From positions 47,748,159 to 47,812,158 of the forward strand of contig CM049313.1 of the NCBI GenBank assembly GCA_026874595.1: a stretch of 64,000 nucleotides of DNA. The letters run 5' to 3'. Below, one piece after another: positions 60,401 through 64,000 of this stretch. Each line of letters opens with the position of its first letter. Within the stretch, counting starts at the first letter, position 1. The position numbers were made by a program, and so were the translations under genes. The notes under the pieces were generated by a model, which made no database searches, was not told the DNA's origin, and saw nothing but the letters and a program-made list of their open reading frames with translations. The DNA is from Sipunculus nudus (Eukaryota; Annelida; Sipuncula; Golfingiida; Sipunculidae).

Positions 60401-62530
60401 CCTAATATTCTGATTGCAGAACATGTTAAATTGACCCATTTACATGATATTGGTTTATCCTGTCTAACTTTCCAGTCACCCAACCAGGCTGCTTCTGACT
60501 TATCAAAATTAACTCTAAGTGATGTATACTCTTCAAATACTTCAAATATAGAAACCAACGACTTAAATGACTGAACGTCTGATAAGAAAAATGTCACATC
60601 ATCTGCAAACAGTGTTAGTTTAATTTCTTTGTCCCCCACTGTAATACCTTTTACATTCATATTGTTCCTTACCATTTGTGTCATAACTTCCATAACAAGA
60701 ATAAACAAATATGGTGCAATCGGGTCTCCTTGTTTTGTACCCCTTGACATAGTAAAATAATTGGTGGAGAACCCATTATTTAAAACACAACTTGAGGTGT
60801 TTGTATGCAAAAGTTTGACCCAATTAATGAACATTGGCCCAAAGCCAAGACGCTTTAACACACACAACATAAAACCTTGATCCACTGAATCAAAAGCTGC
60901 AGCAAAATCTGCCCCAAATAGTATACCAGTTGTATTTTCATTATTACAAAACTCAATAACATCTGATATGAGCCTTATTGAATCACCTATGTATCGGCCT
61001 GGCACAAAAGCAGTTTGATCTATATGTACTAATTTCTGTAGAACTTTACTTAACCAAGATACTAAAATTTTACTTAATATTTTACAATCCACATTAATCA
61101 AGCTGATGGGGCGCCAAGCATTAATATATCTTACATCTTTACCAGTCTTTTCTAAAAGTATGATTACACTTTGTCTCTGGCTTGTGGTCAACTCTCCAAC
61201 TTTATAACATTCATTTAAACAGGCAGTCATTTCTTTTCCAAGTTCACCAAAGAAACACAAATAAAATTCCTTGCCCAAGCCATCATTACCTGGGGTCTTA
61301 TTATTAGCCATGGCTTTGATAGCCTGATGTACATCTGCAAGAGTGATCATACCCTCACATGAAGCTGCTTCATCATCATTTAATTCAGGCAGATCTTCAA
61401 CAGTTAGCAAAAAATTATCAAATTCTTGTTTTGTTTTATGAATTTTTCCTTTGAATTTCTCTGAGTAGTAATTATATATCTGAGACATAAGTTCTTTGGG
61501 TTTTATGATCTCCCTGTCATTCACAAGTAACTTTCTAATACAGGTCTTACTTTTATTTCTATGCTCTAAATTTAAAAAATATTTATTACTACGTTCACCT
61601 TGCTCACACCATTGGGCTCTTGAGCGGATGATAATACCTTGTGTTATTTCATTATAACAATCTTCTAGCCTGTTTTTAATCCTGATATATTTCTCTTTAT
61701 TAGCTGTATTTGGTTCTCTATCTAATACACTTTCCATTTCTTCCATTTCCTTCTCTAAACTAAGTACTCTTCCATAAATTTTTTCTTTTTCTTTTTAGAA
61801 TATTCTATTGTAAATTTCCGTATATTGTATTTCATGTATTCCCATTTCCTTTGTGCGTCTAGTTGTAGTTGATCAGCTTCCGTTTTAATAGAAATAATGT
61901 GCTCTTTCATTTTATTGACGTAATTTTCATCCTTGAGCAATGAGCAATTAAATTTCCAGAAGGATGGACCGCGCGATCCTTCAGTAACACCCCCTATTTT
62001 GAGCTCCACCGCAGAATGGTCAGATCCTATACTTGGTATAACAGTGCATGATGATATTAATGGTTGTAATGATGAAGAGACTAAGAAAAAATCAAGACGA
62101 CGCTGAGTTAACGGATTTAATCTTCTCCATGTATACCGTTTAGCCTGAGGATTCCTAATACGCCATATATCACATAATTCCAATGATTCTATGATGCTGT
62201 TCATTGTTTCGATTGTATTATATTTCAAAGTTAAATTACCACCATGTGCATCATTTTCCGAGAAACAAAAATTAAAATATGATTAACGGCAATATGATTA
62301 ACGATGGAAGGAACACGCGCAGATGTCCACATGGAGCACCAAAAGGACGTGCGTGGCATGACGTCAAACTACATGTGATCGGTCGTCAGGCACGTGTCTC
62401 TCTGAACAACCAGTTCCTTGCTACGCTCCACCATCGCTTTCCTAACATTGCAAGAGCTGGGCCAGCCATACTGAACGGATGGAAGAACAGAGCGTTCTTC
62501 AGAAGGTTTACCATAAAACCTACCTGCTAA
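57323..62530 (+). CDS. Secreted concanavalin-like/LamG-like domain protein, interrupted by a LINE
   Basis: Three coding exons give 214 residues when the insertion is ignored: 57323-57407, 57677-57947 and 58404-58461 joined to 62300-62530. All introns are GT-AG and phases agree (1, then 2). Residues 1-20 form a signal peptide (MAFRFAICMLLILGVSYHQC). The rest reads as a beta-sandwich of the ConA-like lectin/glucanase superfamily: 'GDGLGFIILDD', 'GLVFNMVDSANYDFLFLRPH' and 'WHDVKLHVIGRQARVSLNNQ', where the last two resemble the 'N-x-DSxNYDFxxFR' and 'W-H-D-V-K' strands of LamG-type sugar-binding domains. Six cysteines in the mature part suit extracellular disulfides. Function is unknown: perhaps a lectin or matrix protein. 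The LINE inside exon 3 introduces a T-run and early stops, removing the last ~77 residues, so this copy is null unless spliced around. Confidence 0.75.
57677..57947 (+). CDS. Coding exon 2 (N-terminal half of beta-sandwich)
   Basis: Acceptor CTTTTTCCAG and donor CAGGTAAG. 271 bp, open throughout in the phase set by exon 1. Encodes 'GQKFHYNFCSDKSGDGLG' through 'NYDFLFL'. Confidence 0.8.
58930..59364 (-). pseudogene. LINE C-terminal zinc-binding region
   Basis: Directly in frame after a single TAA that terminates the RT frame. Carries 'NYLAVNYWLHKWKL' and CSYCHTEYETITHLFLEC (C-x2-C-x8-H-x4-C), the zf-RVT region at the end of many LINE ORF2 proteins. No initiation codon is expected; it is the tail of the RT protein cut off by the stop at 59365-59367. 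Confidence 0.85.
59365..61746 (-). pseudogene. LINE reverse transcriptase (ORF2 core)
   Basis: 793 open codons. 'NKTPGNDGLGKEFY' lies near residue 149, 'RPISLINVDCKILSKIL' near 212, motif A 'ADFAAAFDSVD' at 279-289, motif B 'RGTKQGDPIAPYLF' near 335 and catalytic FADD at 380-383. The three active-site aspartates (one in A, two in C) are present. It would copy LINE RNA at nicked chromosomal DNA. The natural protein is longer: the endonuclease precedes it in another frame and a TAA cuts off the zinc region, so this copy is probably inactive. Confidence 0.92.
61755..62284 (-). pseudogene. LINE APE-type endonuclease, C-terminal part
   Basis: Starts inside the endonuclease at the Asn of the GDFN region (the first residues are lost by 5' truncation) and continues through 'LCDIWRIRNPQAKRYTWRR', 'RRLDFFLVSS' and 'IPSIGSDHSAVEL', the last being the S-D-H catalytic motif. 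The frame shifts within an A/G-rich run near 61775-61795 before the RT frame, a single-base indel. Confidence 0.88.
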
Positions 62531-63502
62531 TCCCAAAGATGCTTCAAGGAGCACCTCTGAAAAAAAATATTAAATAATAATGCTTTAAGTAGTGTTTTAT
62601 TTTACTTTAAAATCCTATATTCTGATTTACTCGTGTTTCAGAGAGCTTTTATTTCCAAATGTTTAAGGCATAATCACATATAGGTTTCACCACATTTCTC
62701 CACCGTGATATAAGTCAATGTCACTGAAACTGAATGTCGTCATATTGATTTCGCTTTTGACATAATTTTTGTGTATCAGATAAATGAATGATAAGTATTA
62801 TCATGAAGAATTAAACACTGAATATTATTTGTAACTTCAAAGAAATAGTTGTAACAGGGTATGATGTACAGAATATCAGAGTTACACACATGTCAAATCT
62901 TTTTGCTTGATCACCTATATCATGAAACGTAATACCTCTATTTGGAAACAAGAATGACTGATTAATCTTTACATGAATAAAAGCATTGAATAAAACAACA
63001 CTAAATATTTTTTCTGGATGAGCCATATTGTGTACGTGTTAAAATTCGACTGTAGACGAGGACGTTGATCGTTGATATGCTGCCGTAAAGTTTGGAGCCA
63101 AAAGGTTAACGCATTTTGTCATTCTCGAGATAAGCTGACACTCTATGGAATATATCTGAACAAAAAATGACATTGTATTTCATATAACAGTTCTGATAAG
63201 GAGACTGTTCGTATGTAAAGTATAATGTGATAGAGTATAATGTGAACTATTGCAGAAAAACGCCGTATAGGTGAACTTTGTGGAGCTACTGATTATAACT
63301 GTTACCAGAGGGCCCTGAGAGAGTTCATTCCTTTTACAGTACATATTCATAAAATTCAAAGCATCTTAAACCAGGAGTCACATTTCATCGAATCCCCAGA
63401 CAGTTGGTTTGAGTTCCATCAAAAAGTAAGCATGAAGCTGAATATCTTGACTTTATGTTCATATCAGTTTTGAATATGTGTACACATGCTTATCTCGTTT
63501 TT
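62531..63502. other. 3' flank of the secreted-protein gene
   Basis: Includes the likely 3' UTR and AT-rich non-coding DNA. No further gene recognised. Confidence 0.4.
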
Positions 63503-64000
63503 AGCTAAACTGACTGTCATCTGGGCTATAGCGATCACTCTTTGTCCGGCTTCCGTCCGTCTGTCCGTCTGTTTGTCCGTTAACCAGGCACAAATCGTAA
63601 CCGCTGGCTCTGGAATCTTATAACTTCAAATCTAGGGAGGTCCATAAAAATCTTCTTGGAAACCAGAAATTAGGTCTCTGTTACACATAACCTCGGGTTA
63701 TGGGGCTCCGAAGTATCCCCAGAATAATGGAAAATTTGATACAAAAACTCAAGTATCTGAACAAATAAAACACTTATCACCATGATTATTGATCATGGGG
63801 TGTTTCTTCAGTTTCTGCAGACTGGTGGCGCCACCTGTACTTTTCGATTTTTTGCGATCTCTATTTTTGAGACCTTCAAAGATGCAGTCATCTGTTAACA
63901 GGGCACAAATCGTAACGACTGAACCTAGAATCTTCTTTCTTGACATGCAGGGAGGCCCATGGAAAGACTCTTTGCAAACCTGAAATTAAGTCTCTCTTAC
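63503..64000 (+). mobile_element. Helentron/pearl-like element, runs off the window
   Basis: Head TTTTTAGCTAAACTGACTGT, then TCCGTCCGTCTGTCCGTCTG, then core units ('aaatcgtaaccgctgg', 'ttaggtctctgttac', 'tgatcatgg', 'actggtggcgccacctg'). Same subfamily as 45.7-49.3 kb. The end lies beyond 64000. Confidence 0.7.

Larger units (their letters stand above)
58462..62284 (-). mobile_element. 5'-truncated L1/Tx1-like LINE with poly(A) tail
   Basis: The minus-strand element ends in 24 A (T-run 58461-58484). It is flanked by a perfect 15-bp duplication AACGGCAATATGATT (58447-58461 and 62285-62299), the outcome of target-primed reverse transcription. It encodes, in order, the C-terminal half of an APE endonuclease, an RT and a CCHC zinc region, then a ~440-bp 3' UTR. 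The 5' end is cut just inside the endonuclease. The RT style (FADD, GTKQGDPIAPYLF, zf-RVT) fits the L1/Tx1 group. Confidence 0.92.
58404..62530 (+). pseudogene. Coding exon 3, split by the LINE insertion
   Basis: The acceptor TTTTTTTCACATACAG precedes 58 bp of exon ('HQPQSCYGYGYVVNGNM'), then the LINE. The exon resumes at 62300 in the same frame ('NDGRNTRRCPHGAPKGRAWH') and ends with TAA at 62528-62530. An ATTAAA at 62569-62574 is a possible polyadenylation signal. Confidence 0.8.

Overview
This is metazoan nuclear DNA: AT-rich, gene-poor and dominated by transposable elements, with spliceosomal introns, TATA promoters, animal non-LTR, LTR and DNA transposons, long poly-G/C tracts and (TA)n arrays. 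The repeats point to a marine lophotrochozoan, most likely a bivalve mollusc. In particular there are many copies of a family combining CCGT/ACGG/ACAG microsatellites, internal tandem cores and a fixed end built on the palindrome GACCCATGGGTC, which resembles the pearl/CvA (Helentron-associated) elements known from bivalves. The species assignment is inference.

Host genes are few. (1) At 10.15-10.88 kb on the minus strand there is one hot-dog-fold acyl thioesterase-like exon carrying a one-base frameshift. (2) At 55.5-62.5 kb on the plus strand there is a small secreted protein gene with a signal peptide and a concanavalin-like/LamG-like domain. It has three coding exons and two candidate TATA promoters, each with a short non-coding first exon. 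Its last exon is split by a 3.8-kb LINE with a 24-base poly(A) tail and a perfect 15-bp target-site duplication, so the allele in this sequence is broken.

Layout. 1-8.2 kb: Helentron/pearl-like elements, including three ~682-bp tandem units. 8.7-10.1 kb: a Harbinger-like non-autonomous element directly downstream of the thioesterase exon. 11.5-12.0 kb: ~127-bp tandem units. 12.6-19.2 kb: a decayed Ty3/Gypsy retrotransposon (minus strand) with two nested DNA transposons. 20.6-23.5 kb: a dispersed repeat and a decayed CR1/L2-type LINE. 23.5-31 kb: Helentron-like tandem cores rich in the sequence TGACCTTTGACC, plus nested hAT-like MITEs. 32.2-33.6 kb: gag remnant of a second Gypsy element. 35.6-36.0 kb: a tRNA-derived SINE. 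41.6-49.6 kb: diverged duplications, one copy interrupted by a Helentron-like array. 49.85-50.05 kb: a perfect 54-bp inverted repeat containing a hammerhead-ribozyme-like motif of the Penelope-element type. 51.05-52.66 kb: a foldback-like element. 54.6 kb: a small LINE RT fragment. 55.5-62.5 kb: the lectin-like gene and its LINE. 63.5-64 kb: another Helentron-like copy running off the window.

No operon-like logic links these genes. The main story is layered transposition: insertions into insertions, and one apparently recent insertion into a coding exon. All boundaries were read by eye; similarity between repeat copies was not computed.
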